From positions 1,828,277 to 1,892,276 of the forward strand of contig NZ_KB913013.1 of NCBI RefSeq assembly GCF_000383955.1: a stretch of 64,000 nt of DNA. Reading direction: 5' to 3'. Of this stretch, positions 1 through 9,266 are shown piece by piece. Each line of letters starts with the position of its first letter. Within the stretch, counting starts at the first letter, position 1. The notes below the pieces were generated by a model. That model was not told the origin of the DNA. It saw only the letters and a list, made by a program, of their open reading frames with translations, and made no database searches. Source of the stretch: Rudanella lutea DSM 19387 (lineage in GTDB: Bacteria; Bacteroidota; Bacteroidia; Cytophagales; Spirosomataceae). The translations under genes and the position numbers were made by a program.

Positions 1-571
1 CCAGACGGCCCCACGGAAACTCAAGCAAACCGGAGAAAATAGCCCCATAAAATGCCAGTATGGCGATAAACATCAGAATCACATCGCCGTAATACCAGAC
101 AAAGCCCAGCAGGAGCGGCACGGCCAGCAAACACCGTAACCAGAACGGAATCTCGCCCGGCAGCACCACGTTGAATGCGGCCAGCAAAAACGCGGCTCCC
201 ATGACAACCAGGGCGTTGTCGGGGCCACTTCGATAAAAATGATACCGGCCGATAAGCCCATGGGCAAGCAACAACATGCCTACCCCTACCACAGTATTAA
301 ACACCCCAAACGCATTGGCCTGATCGACCAGACCGCTCAGAAAAAGCATCAGTAGTGCGTAAGCCCCCCCCACGGCAATACCCGTAAAAATAAAGGCCCC
401 GATCTCCGAGAAAATGTTGTTTTCCCGAAACGATACCGGATAGGCCTGCCTAACAGCGGCCAGTTGTTCGGGCTTCAGGAGCCCTTCGCGTTGCCAACGT
501 TCGGCCTGTTGGCGTACCAACCGGTTGCGAACGTGTTCGGGATTGTATGCTTTCAATAGCGGAAATGTCAA
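1..571 (-). CDS. DUF2157-like integral membrane protein, 3' end cut by window
   Basis: Unrecognised multi-pass membrane protein. Reading leftward from a TTG at 571, it begins LTFPLLKAYNPEHVRNRL, has a soluble N-terminal stretch rich in Q, R and E (about residues 10-45), then a run of hydrophobic helices with short loops. The TTG is chosen because an in-frame TGA lies two codons upstream. A charged N-terminal segment before the helices resembles DUF2157/COG4872 proteins. It follows the similar gene ending at 609 by 37 bp, so the two probably form an operon. The C-terminus lies outside the window. Confidence 0.6.
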   Translation of the reverse strand, partial: MTFPLLKAYNPEHVRNRLVRQQAERWQREGLLKPEQLAAVRQAYPVSFRENNIFSEIGAFIFTGIAVGGAYALLMLFLSGLVDQANAFGVFNTVVGVGMLLLAHGLIGRYHFYRSGPDNALVVMGAAFLLAAFNVVLPGEIPFWLRCLLAVPLLLGFVWYYGDVILMFIAILAFYGAIFSGLLEFPWGRL

Positions 572-608
572 GGCTCAGCCCTAAACGGCTATCTCCCCAC
601 ACAGGGCG

Positions 609-1604
609 TCAATTGGGTGGGGTTGTTTTGGTCCGTGTAGCCTCCGGGCTGATGGTTTGTTTTTTGTACGTCAGCAAATAAGCCACCAATCCCCCCCCCG
701 ACAGCAACAGGTAAAATGTTGACACGTATTCGTCGGGGTGCAGGTAGTGAAACAGCAAATAACTCAGGCCAATATAGCCATACACGGCCGCCATCAACCC
801 AAACAGAAACGACTGCTCCCGACGGGCGTAGCGGTCAAACAGTACACAGGCCAGGGCCAGGCCGGCCGCAAACAGCAACCGTAACGGCGGTACGTTGAAC
901 ATACCCGCCAGCAGGGCTACCAGCAACAGGTTGCCAATCACAAGCAGGTACGAGAACGTGAAATGGGGCTTGATGCCCCGCCGTTGAAGCAACAGTGCGG
1001 CCCCAATGACTACCCCGCTCAGCATCAGGGCCGAGTAAATCACCCGCTCGTCGAAAAAGTTGGTTTTCAGGTATAGATCCAGCGGGCGTACCGTGACCCC
1101 CACCCAGGCCATAAGAGCCGTGAGGCCCATGCCCAACACGCCCCGGTGATCGAACCGGTAGGCCAGAGCCAGAAACAGAATCGCCGGCAAAAACGTCACA
1201 AGCCCGTACCGCTCGCCAAACACGGTGTACTCGTACTGCGCGTACCCTTCAAGCGACAGAAACAGCAAACACCCCAGCACCAGCGCATAATCGCCAAATG
1301 GTGACTGCGACTGCGTGAGGGCGGGTGTCCAGGGCGGCCGCACATACCAGGCGTAGGCAAAGGCCGCCAAGCACAACAGGCCGATACCGGCCAGAATGGT
1401 CAGGTGACCAAGTGCGTCGTAGTTTTCGTAGATCAGCAGGCCCAGTCCTGAGCTCATGAACAGAATTCCGACGTACAGCACCGAGCGCAACTCCCAATGC
1501 AGCGAAAACGGCCGTTCGCGCTCTACACGGTCGATCAGCGCGTGTTGATCGGTTGGTAAAATCCCCCGTTCATGCAGTTGGTCCAGGATCTCTTTAGGGG
1601 ACAT
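609..1604 (-). CDS. DUF2157/DUF4401-like integral membrane protein
   Basis: About 331 residues from the ATG at 1604 (MSPKEILDQLHERG). A reading frame extends 25 residues further upstream but would run across the start of the divergent nuclease gene, so the shorter start is preferred. The N-terminal 45 residues are helical and charged. The rest is roughly ten hydrophobic segments, two of them with aromatic-rich ends (GYIGLSYLLFHYL). Function is unknown; the family is predicted membrane proteins of the DUF2157/DUF4401 kind. It shares an operon with the truncated membrane gene downstream and is divergent from the FAN1-like gene, with 27 bp between start codons. Confidence 0.6.
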   Translation of the reverse strand: MSPKEILDQLHERGILPTDQHALIDRVERERPFSLHWELRSVLYVGILFMSSGLGLLIYENYDALGHLTILAGIGLLCLAAFAYAWYVRPPWTPALTQSQSPFGDYALVLGCLLFLSLEGYAQYEYTVFGERYGLVTFLPAILFLALAYRFDHRGVLGMGLTALMAWVGVTVRPLDLYLKTNFFDERVIYSALMLSGVVIGAALLLQRRGIKPHFTFSYLLVIGNLLLVALLAGMFNVPPLRLLFAAGLALACVLFDRYARREQSFLFGLMAAVYGYIGLSYLLFHYLHPDEYVSTFYLLLSGGGLVAYLLTYKKQTISPEATRTKTTPPN

Positions 1605-1631
1605 ATTCGCCTGATTTGGTGTTATACAAGT

Positions 1632-3320
1632 ATGCTCGGTCGCCAGAAAACGCCCCTTACACCCCGGTATTATCTGCACAATTTCCGCTACGTCCTCGAC
1701 TTTGTCAAGCGGCTTTACGGCTCGTTACTCAACGAAGCCGAAACGGATTTTGTCTATCGGTTCGACGCCTTGAGTGAGGATGCGCAATGTTTGTTTGTGC
1801 GGTTCAGCAACCGCAAAGGACTGTTTTTTCGGGTAAACAAACTACAATATGCCGAGATAACTGACCTACCGGCTGCCCTGACCGAGCTACTGCAAACCGG
1901 CTTTGTGGAGCGTCTGTCGGCTCACCACGAGGTTATGGGGCAGGATGCCCTGAGCGTTTTCACAAAGCCCGAACTGCTCTCGCTACTGCCACTCGAACCT
2001 GAAGAGCTGAAACCCCTCCGGGCGCAGAAAAAAGAAGAGGTAACGGCCTATGCCCTACACGAACTGAACTTTGGCGAGGTAGTGACCAGCCTCACTACGT
2101 TTGAGACGGTGGTTAAAATGCGGTTTGAGGCCGAGGTAACCATGTTTAAGTACCTGTTTTTTGGAAATCGCAGCTCAGACATGACCGAGTTTGTGATTCG
2201 CGATCTGGGCATGGTCAACTTTGAACGGTACGATGAGAGCAAACTCACCGCCCGGTTTCGGTCGCGGAAAGAGGTGGAAGACAAGCTGCTCATTTCGCTT
2301 ACGGGTGAGGCCTTTTACGACCTTAAACAAGCTGAAACACCCGCCGAAGATATTTACAACTGGTTTTTGAACTGGAACGAAACCCGGCCCGAGCTTTCCG
2401 AAATCGCCATTCCGGGCTACCAGCGGCTGGTATGCAAAGTAGGCGGGTTTCTGGAACGGCAAAAGCTACCCGATCAGGCGTTGGCCGTTTACGAACTCTC
2501 CGACCGGGTGCCTGCCCGCGAACGCCGGGTACGGCTTCTGTTTCGGAATGGGCTGATTGACGAGGCCCTCGCCCTCTGCGACGAGATCGCCGTGACGCCC
2601 CAGAATGCCGAAGAGCGGTACTTTGCCAACGACTTTCGTGATAAAATTCTGGGCTTGGGCGAAAAAAAGCGGAGCCGCAAAACAACCACCCGTTTTCTGT
2701 CGGATGCCGAGAGCGTGCTGGTACCGGCTGCGTACCGGCACCATGTCGAAACCGGGGTAATGAACTACTATCTGGAAATGGATTTCGACGCGGCCTTCAC
2801 CGAGAACTACCCCTGGCGGGGCCTGTTTGGGCTGGTGTTCTGGGATATTATCTACGACGCCAACGTGTCGGCGATTCACCATCCGCTGCAACGCGCACCG
2901 TCAGATTTTTACCTGCCCGATTTTTACCTTCGTCGGGCCGAGCTACTCCGCAAGCGCCTGACCGAACTCGAAACCCCCGACCACTGGCGCCGGCACGTGG
3001 GCCGGATGTTCAACGCCAAATACGGCATTACCAACGTGCTGGTCGACTGGAGCGATGAGTTGCTTCACCTGGTCAATCAGATCATTACCGTACTTGATGT
3101 CGAGCAGTTGCGGCTTATTTTGCTCGAAATGGCCCGCAACGTACGCGAACACACGCGGGGCTTCCCCGACCTGCTGATCTGGAACGAAGCTGGTCAGTAC
3201 GAGTTTGTCGAAGTCAAATCACCCACCGACCACCTCGGCCCGCAGCAATTGCACTGGCTTCAGTTTTTTCAGACCATCGGCGTACAAGCCAAGGTGGTGC
3301 GGGTAATCTGGGAAGCGTAG
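1632..3320 (+). CDS. FAN1-like VRR-NUC domain nuclease
   Basis: 562 residues, cytoplasmic. The C-terminal 100 residues carry the VRR-NUC signature: FPDLLIW, then VEVKSPTD, then a Gln-rich segment (PQQLHWLQFFQ), i.e. the P-D...E-x-K core of this PD-(D/E)xK family. The N-terminal region (YYLHNFRYVLDFV, then RKGLFFR) matches the SAP/HTH-like part of bacterial FAN1 homologues. The middle has TPR-like helices around residues 260-330. FAN1 proteins are structure-specific nucleases that unhook interstrand crosslinks; the bacterial role is inferred. The start at 1632 is preferred over the upstream TTG/ATG codons because MLGRQKTPLTPRYYL begins the conserved region. Confidence 0.8.
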   Translation: MLGRQKTPLTPRYYLHNFRYVLDFVKRLYGSLLNEAETDFVYRFDALSEDAQCLFVRFSNRKGLFFRVNKLQYAEITDLPAALTELLQTGFVERLSAHHEVMGQDALSVFTKPELLSLLPLEPEELKPLRAQKKEEVTAYALHELNFGEVVTSLTTFETVVKMRFEAEVTMFKYLFFGNRSSDMTEFVIRDLGMVNFERYDESKLTARFRSRKEVEDKLLISLTGEAFYDLKQAETPAEDIYNWFLNWNETRPELSEIAIPGYQRLVCKVGGFLERQKLPDQALAVYELSDRVPARERRVRLLFRNGLIDEALALCDEIAVTPQNAEERYFANDFRDKILGLGEKKRSRKTTTRFLSDAESVLVPAAYRHHVETGVMNYYLEMDFDAAFTENYPWRGLFGLVFWDIIYDANVSAIHHPLQRAPSDFYLPDFYLRRAELLRKRLTELETPDHWRRHVGRMFNAKYGITNVLVDWSDELLHLVNQIITVLDVEQLRLILLEMARNVREHTRGFPDLLIWNEAGQYEFVEVKSPTDHLGPQQLHWLQFFQTIGVQAKVVRVIWEA

Positions 3321-3333
3321 CGGGCTTCGGAGT

Positions 3334-5193
3334 CTATTGACCCACCCTTAACTTACTATTTGTTTGATATAATAACTTGCCATTCAATTGTAGCTTCTTA
3401 ACAGCCGCTGCGGGGGTATCCACCGTAACGGTATGCCCGGCGCTGATGGTTACGTCGGTTGCTGCGGTCGGTACCTGCCCTGACGACCAAACCCCACTGC
3501 TTGTCCAGACGCCCGAGGCAACGCTTGTAGCCGTTGTGGGCAGTATCACTACCGTGTAATCTTCGGTTTCGCCGTAGAGGTAAGGATTACAGGGTAAAGT
3601 AGGCACCGGGCTGCTATCGTCACTTTGCCGAACTCGGAGCCGCGTAGTGCCTGCCAGAGCGCTGAGCGATAGGGTAAACGTAGCCGTCTGAACAGCCGTT
3701 CGGGAGTGCGTTGCGGATGTGAATACCCGCTCTGTGTCAGCAAACGTTTTGTCCCCGTTGAAATCAATCCAAACCGCAAACCCTTCGGGGTATTGAGCCC
3801 GGTTGGTAACCGCTATGGTATAGCTCTGACCGGGTGTCAGCGTTGCCGAGGACACGGAGCTGTAATCTGAATACCCGTTTGTACCGCATCCAGAGGCCTG
3901 ATTAAGCAGCGTGGTACTCTCCGAGCGCAAGGCGAAATTGATAATATCGTCGCCTAAAGTACAATTGGTCACGCCCGGCACACAGTAACAAATGTTGTTT
4001 GGCGCAACGGTTACGCTAACGGTGTTTCCAACTGTCCCACTGCTGTTTGCTGCCACAACTCGGTAGTAGGTAGCTATACCCGCAACCGGGCTGGTATCTG
4101 TAAAGGATGTCACATTGGAAGTCACCGTCCCAACAGCAATAAACCCGCTGCTGGGGCTTAGCGAGCGTTCCACAATAAACCCGTTCTCATTGGTACTATT
4201 GTCGGTCCAGTTCAAACGTACCGAGCACGTACCTTCCTGAGCGGAGAGATTAGTCGGGGCCACCACAACCGGGCAAGCCGTATTGTACACATACGCTCCA
4301 GACGTTTGCATGAGCGAAGTACGATACAGATACCCATCGGCAATACGACTGTACTGACCCGGCGTAAACTGAGTCCGGCAACCACCGTAGTACGACATAA
4401 TATTACTCACCAGTGGCGTGTACGAATTGGCCTGGGTATCCACAGCTGTGCCCGTATAGGTGCAAGTTGACGAATTGTAGAAATAACAACAGGGGTCAGC
4501 GGGCGTATCGCATACCAGATCCCCAGCCGTCGTACAGTTAGCACCGGTTCCGCGCGTTACAAGCTCCTTGCCTTTTGCCGTTTCGTGGGTATGATACAGA
4601 TTCAGGTAATGGCCCATTTCGTGCGGGAGCGTTTCGCCGTTGCTTAACGCAGCCGTGCTCAGAATCATCTGGTTTGAGCTGGCCGCACCACTCGGAAAAT
4701 AAGCGACCCCGTTCAGCCCACTCCCATCGGCTACCAGAGTGCCAGTCACGTACAAATTGATTGCATCGTTAACGTTATTGAGCACCAGAGAGGGCTGATC
4801 CAAATTAAGATCGCACGCAAAAAAATTATCATTATCGATGTAATGAATAGGGCCACATTGCGTGAACTGAATGTCGACGGGTTGGTACTTGGCATTCAAC
4901 AGTGTGAGTGCTGCATTTAGGGCCGTCACGGTAGCCCCGCCCGATCCGTTTGTCTGACGTACGATATGTACCTTAATGGGTAAGCTTACCGGCCCCGGCA
5001 GAGCCTTATTGCCCAGCTTTTTTTTGAGATCGAAAATAGCCTGTTCGGCCGCGTCAATTGCCTCTTTACTGGGAGAAACGGTACCGCATTCGCCCAGAGG
5101 GCCAGCAGCCTTTTGGCCCTTTTGCGCCAGTGTTACCAGCGTACTACAAGCCCATATAAACAGAACCAGACATCCGTAAGTAAAAATCCGCAT
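3334..5193 (-). CDS. Secreted M43 (pappalysin-like) zinc metalloprotease with FN3 and GEVED domains
   Basis: 619 residues with an N-terminal signal peptide ending near ACSTLVTLAQ. The zincin motif HEMGHYLNLYH (H191-H201) supplies three zinc ligands and the catalytic Glu. The Met-turn is NIMSYYGG near residue 265. After the protease domain come a fibronectin type III domain (about 310-395), a GEVED domain closing with YGETEDYTVVI (about 410-550), and a C-terminal segment (SGVWSSGQVP, then AGHTVTVD). No clear type IX sorting domain is seen. A close architectural paralogue lies at 30576-32531. Target proteins are unknown. Confidence 0.85.
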   Translation of the reverse strand: MRIFTYGCLVLFIWACSTLVTLAQKGQKAAGPLGECGTVSPSKEAIDAAEQAIFDLKKKLGNKALPGPVSLPIKVHIVRQTNGSGGATVTALNAALTLLNAKYQPVDIQFTQCGPIHYIDNDNFFACDLNLDQPSLVLNNVNDAINLYVTGTLVADGSGLNGVAYFPSGAASSNQMILSTAALSNGETLPHEMGHYLNLYHTHETAKGKELVTRGTGANCTTAGDLVCDTPADPCCYFYNSSTCTYTGTAVDTQANSYTPLVSNIMSYYGGCRTQFTPGQYSRIADGYLYRTSLMQTSGAYVYNTACPVVVAPTNLSAQEGTCSVRLNWTDNSTNENGFIVERSLSPSSGFIAVGTVTSNVTSFTDTSPVAGIATYYRVVAANSSGTVGNTVSVTVAPNNICYCVPGVTNCTLGDDIINFALRSESTTLLNQASGCGTNGYSDYSSVSSATLTPGQSYTIAVTNRAQYPEGFAVWIDFNGDKTFADTERVFTSATHSRTAVQTATFTLSLSALAGTTRLRVRQSDDSSPVPTLPCNPYLYGETEDYTVVILPTTATSVASGVWTSSGVWSSGQVPTAATDVTISAGHTVTVDTPAAAVKKLQLNGKLLYQTNSKLRVGQ

Positions 5194-5365
5194 AAAAGTT
5201 AGCTCAGATTAAAGGATACCAAGCTAACAGGCTCACTTCAGATTAAAAACGAATAAAGGCCATTTTCAATTATTAGGTCTGTTTTATATTCATCACGCGC
5301 CCTTTCTATATTGTTTTACCAAGATAGACACAAAGAAAAGACACTTACCTTAACTACCCGTATAA

Positions 5366-6106
5366 CTACTTATTTCGCCCCAGGCGCAGGAATACCGGAA
5401 ACTGTACCAAGGCTTCGCCCGCTCCCCAGGCCGCCTGTACCGGTTCGGTAAGTGCGTCGACCGGGTCATAGCCGTTACTCTGTATGAACTTCCGCACCGC
5501 CGACCATGTACGCAGGTAGTTCAGAAACCACTCAGCCGTCCAGCGCCGTTCGACGGTGAAATCGGCGTACTGAACATCGGCAAAATCGAACGGCAATTGC
5601 GCGTATCGGTTTTCCACATGCCGACGCATGGCGTCCCAGTACGCGCCAATCACATCGGTATAAAAATCCCGCACCAGCCCGTCGACCGTTGGGTTGACGG
5701 TGCACAGGCCATACCCCCACTCGGCCACCACGCCCCCCGGCCGGAGTACCCGCCGAACTTCGCGGTGAAAGGCGTCGACATCGAACCAATGCAGGGCCTG
5801 CCCCACCGTGACCAGATCGAACTGCCTATCGGCAAAAGGCGTATGCTCGGCCGGGCTTACCCGATACCGCACATTGGGCCGGGCGGGAGCTTCGTCGAGT
5901 TGCTGCTGACTGATGTCGGTGGCCTCTACGTGCTCAAAATACACGGCCAGGGCAGTAGCTACCTGACCGTTGCCGGTGGCACAATCCCAGGCTTGCTTTT
6001 GGGCAGGCACAGCGGCCAGAATATACGCGAATAACTCGGCCGGATAGTCGATTCGGTAGCGGGCGTAACTGGCAGCGTGAGCCGAAAATCGATCAAGAAT
6101 TGCCAT
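5366..6106 (-). CDS. Class I SAM-dependent methyltransferase
   Basis: 246 residues, soluble. Motif I is WDCATGNGQVATAL (glycine-rich SAM loop), motif II is VEATDISQQQL, and the post-III region FDLVTVGQALHWFD is typical of Methyltransf_11 enzymes. The HWFD segment is shared with the trans-aconitate/YcgJ-like subgroup. The substrate cannot be inferred. It is a single gene, divergent from the cytochrome c gene. Confidence 0.8.
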   Translation of the reverse strand: MAILDRFSAHAASYARYRIDYPAELFAYILAAVPAQKQAWDCATGNGQVATALAVYFEHVEATDISQQQLDEAPARPNVRYRVSPAEHTPFADRQFDLVTVGQALHWFDVDAFHREVRRVLRPGGVVAEWGYGLCTVNPTVDGLVRDFYTDVIGAYWDAMRRHVENRYAQLPFDFADVQYADFTVERRWTAEWFLNYLRTWSAVRKFIQSNGYDPVDALTEPVQAAWGAGEALVQFPVFLRLGRNK

Positions 6107-6170
6107 CGGTTAAACCTTTTTGGGTAAAACAGATCAAAGAATCGTTTTATGGGATAAAGTTAGGTTTTAA

Positions 6171-6201
6171 TTGGCCTAAGACGCTAAAGACCGTATTTTT
6201 G
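6171..6201 (+). promoter_or_regulatory. Bacteroidota-type promoter for the cytochrome c gene
   Basis: A -33-like TTG at 6171-6173 is followed after 20 nt by TATTTTTG at 6194-6201, a match to the Bacteroidota -7 consensus TAnnTTTG. The predicted leader to the ATG at 6335 is about 125 nt. Confidence 0.55.
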
Positions 6202-6334
6202 CCCAATACAACCTGTTGCTTACAGATGTCCAACATTGGCCCACAGGCGTTTGACGTACCTCGTCGAGCATTTCGTTTCCAGTGTTGGGTGTCTATCCCT
6301 TCTATTAACCAGTTCTTTTACTAACGATTGCCCC

Positions 6335-6697
6335 ATGAAGAAAACGTTTGGCTTATTGTTCGCAACGGCAGCTATGGCCGTTGGTTCATTCAATGCGCAG
6401 GCTCAGGACAACATTCCTGAGGACATGAAAGCCCTGATGACGAAGCATACCTGTATTGCCTGCCACCGGGTAGACCAGCGGCTGGTTGGTCCGGCTTATA
6501 AAGATGTGGCGAAGAAAAATTATACGGATGCTCAGATTGTTGAGCTGATCTATAACCCAAAGCCATCAAACTGGCCGGGTTATCCGCCAATGGCTCCGAT
6601 GAAGCAAGTGCCGAAGGAAGATGCGCTGAAACTGGCGAAGTGGATCAACACGCTCGACGGTACCGCTAAAAAGGCTCCATCGAAGAAGAAAGCGTAG
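6335..6697 (+). CDS. Small periplasmic cytochrome c (class I)
   Basis: 120 residues beginning MKKTFGLLFATAAM, with a signal peptide cleaved after AQAQ. The heme site is CIACH (C40, C43, H44). The distal Met ligand is probably M86 or M89 in YPPMAPMKQ. The C-terminus is Lys/Ala-rich. It is a short monoheme electron carrier of the cytochrome c551/c552 size class. An in-frame extension back to 6236 lacks a plausible signal sequence and lies downstream of a good promoter, so the ATG at 6335 is chosen. Its maturation would depend on the ccm genes 15 kb away. Confidence 0.85.
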   Translation: MKKTFGLLFATAAMAVGSFNAQAQDNIPEDMKALMTKHTCIACHRVDQRLVGPAYKDVAKKNYTDAQIVELIYNPKPSNWPGYPPMAPMKQVPKEDALKLAKWINTLDGTAKKAPSKKKA

Positions 6698-6710
6698 TAA
6701 CGCGTAACCA

Positions 6711-6782
6711 GGAATGGGTAATGTGCAATGGATCTTCAGACCCGTTACACATTACCCATTTTCCATTATACAGTATTCATTA
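6711..6782. repeat. Iterated-word palindrome A (AATG type)
   Basis: Left arm 6711-6727 (GGAATGGGTAATGTGCA) pairs with right arm 6746-6764 (TACACATTACCCATTTTCC). Further AATG words run to 6782, where the rlmB stop codon lies. It sits between convergent genes. Confidence 0.6.
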
Positions 6783-7565
6783 TTTACTCCGCTGCCGTAC
6801 TACTTCGTACAGCACCACGCCGGTTGCTACCGACACGTTGAGCGAGCCTACCGACCCCAGCAGCGGAATTTTAACGTGGGTATCTACCAGTTTCAGAATC
6901 TCCGGCGAAATACCGTCTTCTTCAGAGCCCATCACAATCGCGAGCGGCCCGGTCATATCGGTTGGGGTTTCGTACAGGTCGCGGGGCGACTTTTCGGTAC
7001 AGGCCACCACCTGAACACCTGATTTCTGCAAATAGGCCACGGTATCTTCGAGATTGTACTCCCGGCATACCGAAATGTGGTTGAGCGCCCCCGACGACGT
7101 TTTCATAGCATCCGACCCGATCGCGGCTGCACCCCGGCCCGGAATCACAATGCACTGCACCCCAGCACACTCGGCCGTGCGGGCAATAGCCCCAAAGTTG
7201 CGTACATCGGTAATCCGGTCGAGCAGGAGCAAAAACGGCGTTTCGCCCCGTTCGTGCACATCGGCCAGTACATTAGAGAGCTTCACGTATTGCACAGCCG
7301 CCACCAGACAAACTACACCCTGGTGGTTTTTGCGCGTCAGACGGTCCAGCTTCTCTACCGGCACCCGCTGAATGGTCACGCGGTTCTGGAAAGCCAGTTG
7401 CTGAATTTCGGGGTGACTCATCCCCTTTTCCATGTACAGCTTGTCGATCTGCTGATCGGACCGCAGGGTTTCCAGCACCGACTGGATTCCGAATACCATA
7501 TCGTCAGAGCTGGGTTCCGGGCGGAAATTGGGGCGCTGCCGATTGGGTCTGTTGTTATAACTCAT
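6780..7565 (-). CDS. rlmB: 23S rRNA 2'-O-ribose methyltransferase, TrmH/SpoU family
   Basis: 261 residues. The N-terminal substrate-binding domain (VFGIQSVLETL, residues 24-100) precedes a SPOUT domain with all three motifs: NFGAIARTAECAGV, VMGSEEDGIS and IPLLGSVGSLNVSVATGV. RlmB methylates the 2'-OH of a guanosine in 23S rRNA domain V (G2251 in E. coli). TrmH-family paralogues are hard to tell apart, but the N-terminal domain and motif 3 favour RlmB. It lies 90 bp downstream of the GWxTD gene on the same strand. Confidence 0.85.
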   Translation of the reverse strand: MSYNNRPNRQRPNFRPEPSSDDMVFGIQSVLETLRSDQQIDKLYMEKGMSHPEIQQLAFQNRVTIQRVPVEKLDRLTRKNHQGVVCLVAAVQYVKLSNVLADVHERGETPFLLLLDRITDVRNFGAIARTAECAGVQCIVIPGRGAAAIGSDAMKTSSGALNHISVCREYNLEDTVAYLQKSGVQVVACTEKSPRDLYETPTDMTGPLAIVMGSEEDGISPEILKLVDTHVKIPLLGSVGSLNVSVATGVVLYEVVRQRSK

Positions 7566-7579
7566 ATGCTTTTTCTAAT

Positions 7580-7637
7580 CGCCAAAGGGCGACGAACCCC
7601 GCAAAGGTCGCAAACTCTTCGCGTTATTCGTCGCCCC
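7580..7637. repeat. Inverted repeat N (CGCAAAG words) between GWxTD gene and rlmB
   Basis: Perfect 10-bp arms GGGCGACGAA (7588-7597) and TTCGTCGCCC (7627-7636) enclose words of the form CGCAAAGGTCGCAAAC. It could end the GWxTD transcript, but no T-run follows directly. Confidence 0.45.
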
Positions 7638-7655
7638 CGACCGATTGTACCCAAA

Positions 7656-9101
7656 TTACTCCCGAATTGCGCCGGTACGCCAGGCCTCCACAATCGGATA
7701 CCATACCGGCTGATACTCTGCAAAGCGCACCAGTTCGTAATGATCGTCGACAAACTGATTAGGCTTGCGGTTGAAGGTAAAATTGATCTCCGACACGTTG
7801 GCCCGCCGGTTGTACACCCACACCTCACGGTCGCGGCTGCGCTGCACCCGGTCGGGAGGGCCGAGCACAATGTAAATCATGCCTTTGTCGGTTTTCCAGC
7901 CCTCTTTGTAGGTTGTAAAAAGCCGGTTGGCTTCTTCCACCCGGTTATAATACGCCCGAATGGTCCGCCGGGCTACCTCTTCGTTGCCCGACATGAGGCC
8001 CAGCCAATATTTATCGAGGGCTTTTTTGGCATCCGATGCGCCCCCCAGCTCATTCATTTCCGAGCTGGTGCTCACGTACATTACCGGTTTGGCCAGCTTC
8101 TCGGGTCGGGTCAGTTTCGGAAACCGGTTGTCGGTCACCATCAGGCCCAGTCCGTACGTATCGGTGGTGTCTTCCAGAAAGAAATACAAACCCTCTCTGG
8201 GAAGTTGGAACGGCTGGTTGGTCATGACCGTCAGTGTGGAGTCGACGGCCAATGTTTTCGGAACGGGCCGGTTGCCGGTGTTCATCGGCGACGAGGCCGC
8301 GTCGAACTCGTGCTTGTACCGGAAGCCGTACAAGGGCTTACTTGTACCGTTGACATCCCGAATCACAACGGTATCGTTGCGGCTCACGAAATTGCGCAAC
8401 CGGGGCAACCGTCCCTGGGCATCGAACAGGGTAAACCGGTCCGTGATACGCGGGGCCTGAAACCGAATCTGCAAATCGTTGAGGGCTTTGCGACCCGAGT
8501 TCACCTCGGTGATTTCGGTCAGCATAATGGCCGAAACGGCGTCTTTGGGGCGTTTTACCTCGAAGTTAAGCACCAGGTAATCGTCCAGCACAGTCAGGGT
8601 TTGGGCATTGGTTGGCACGTTGCCGTAGCCCAGCCGCTCCCGGTTGTTGTAGTCGGGGTACAGAACGTAATTGACCAGAAACCGTGTCGCAAAATCATCA
8701 ATATTCCGAATGGGCTTACCATCAGGCTGACGGGTATAGATGTGCAGATAGACGCGGGTAGCCGTACTGTCGACGGTCAGGAACTTGCCTTTGATAGCCG
8801 TAACCGCATAATCTGGGGCCGAATTGCCACCGCTCGCAGGCGGAGTGCCCGCGGCTGGCGTGGTAGGCCGGGCGTTGGAGCTGCCCGCCGGGCGCGCCGA
8901 TGCTCCGGGAGCCGCTGCTCCGGGGTCGGCATTGAGCGTGCCGGGGGTCCGGGGGCGGTCGGCCATTTCGCGCGACTGATTGGGCGCTTCCGTACGCGAC
9001 GGGTTAGATCGGTTCGAGTCGTAGGCAGTCGGCTGGGTCTTTTTTGACGAAGCACAGGCCGACACCAGCAGGGTTAGTGTGATCGCGGAAAGTAGGCGCA
9101 T
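7656..9101 (-). CDS. GWxTD domain lipoprotein
   Basis: 481 residues from the ATG at 9101. A lipoprotein signal is visible (MRLLSAITLTLLVSAC), followed by a low-complexity Pro/Ala/Ser linker (about residues 30-100) and a beta-rich middle. The C-terminal GWxTD domain is marked by EGWKTDKGMIYIVLGPPD. This domain is common in Bacteroidota and Acidobacteriota; its function is unknown. The upstream in-frame extension to 9197 would place a second hydrophobic segment before the lipobox and is rejected. Confidence 0.8.
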   Translation of the reverse strand: MRLLSAITLTLLVSACASSKKTQPTAYDSNRSNPSRTEAPNQSREMADRPRTPGTLNADPGAAAPGASARPAGSSNARPTTPAAGTPPASGGNSAPDYAVTAIKGKFLTVDSTATRVYLHIYTRQPDGKPIRNIDDFATRFLVNYVLYPDYNNRERLGYGNVPTNAQTLTVLDDYLVLNFEVKRPKDAVSAIMLTEITEVNSGRKALNDLQIRFQAPRITDRFTLFDAQGRLPRLRNFVSRNDTVVIRDVNGTSKPLYGFRYKHEFDAASSPMNTGNRPVPKTLAVDSTLTVMTNQPFQLPREGLYFFLEDTTDTYGLGLMVTDNRFPKLTRPEKLAKPVMYVSTSSEMNELGGASDAKKALDKYWLGLMSGNEEVARRTIRAYYNRVEEANRLFTTYKEGWKTDKGMIYIVLGPPDRVQRSRDREVWVYNRRANVSEINFTFNRKPNQFVDDHYELVRFAEYQPVWYPIVEAWRTGAIRE

Positions 9102-9204
9102 ACACCACAAATAAGTAACGTTCTGAATAAGATACGGTAAAATAACGAAAAACAGGTGCCTTATGGCCTGTAAACTCCTATTTTTCTTTGCAAACACAAA
9201 CGAG

Positions 9205-9212
9205 TAATTTTG
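9205..9212 (+). promoter_or_regulatory. Possible -7 element upstream of methyltransferase gene
   Basis: TAATTTTG matches TAnnTTTG and lies 55 bp before the ATG at 9267. The -33 region is only T-rich. Confidence 0.35.
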
Positions 9213-9266
9213 TAGAATAGTCGACAGGCGCCCTGTTTTGTCGGCTACCGACTATCGACTTTACGC

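Noticed and set aside
7077-9047. 656-codon open frame on the plus strand
   Set aside because: Antisense to the rlmB 5' part and the GWxTD gene, crossing a gene boundary; high GC third positions explain its openness.
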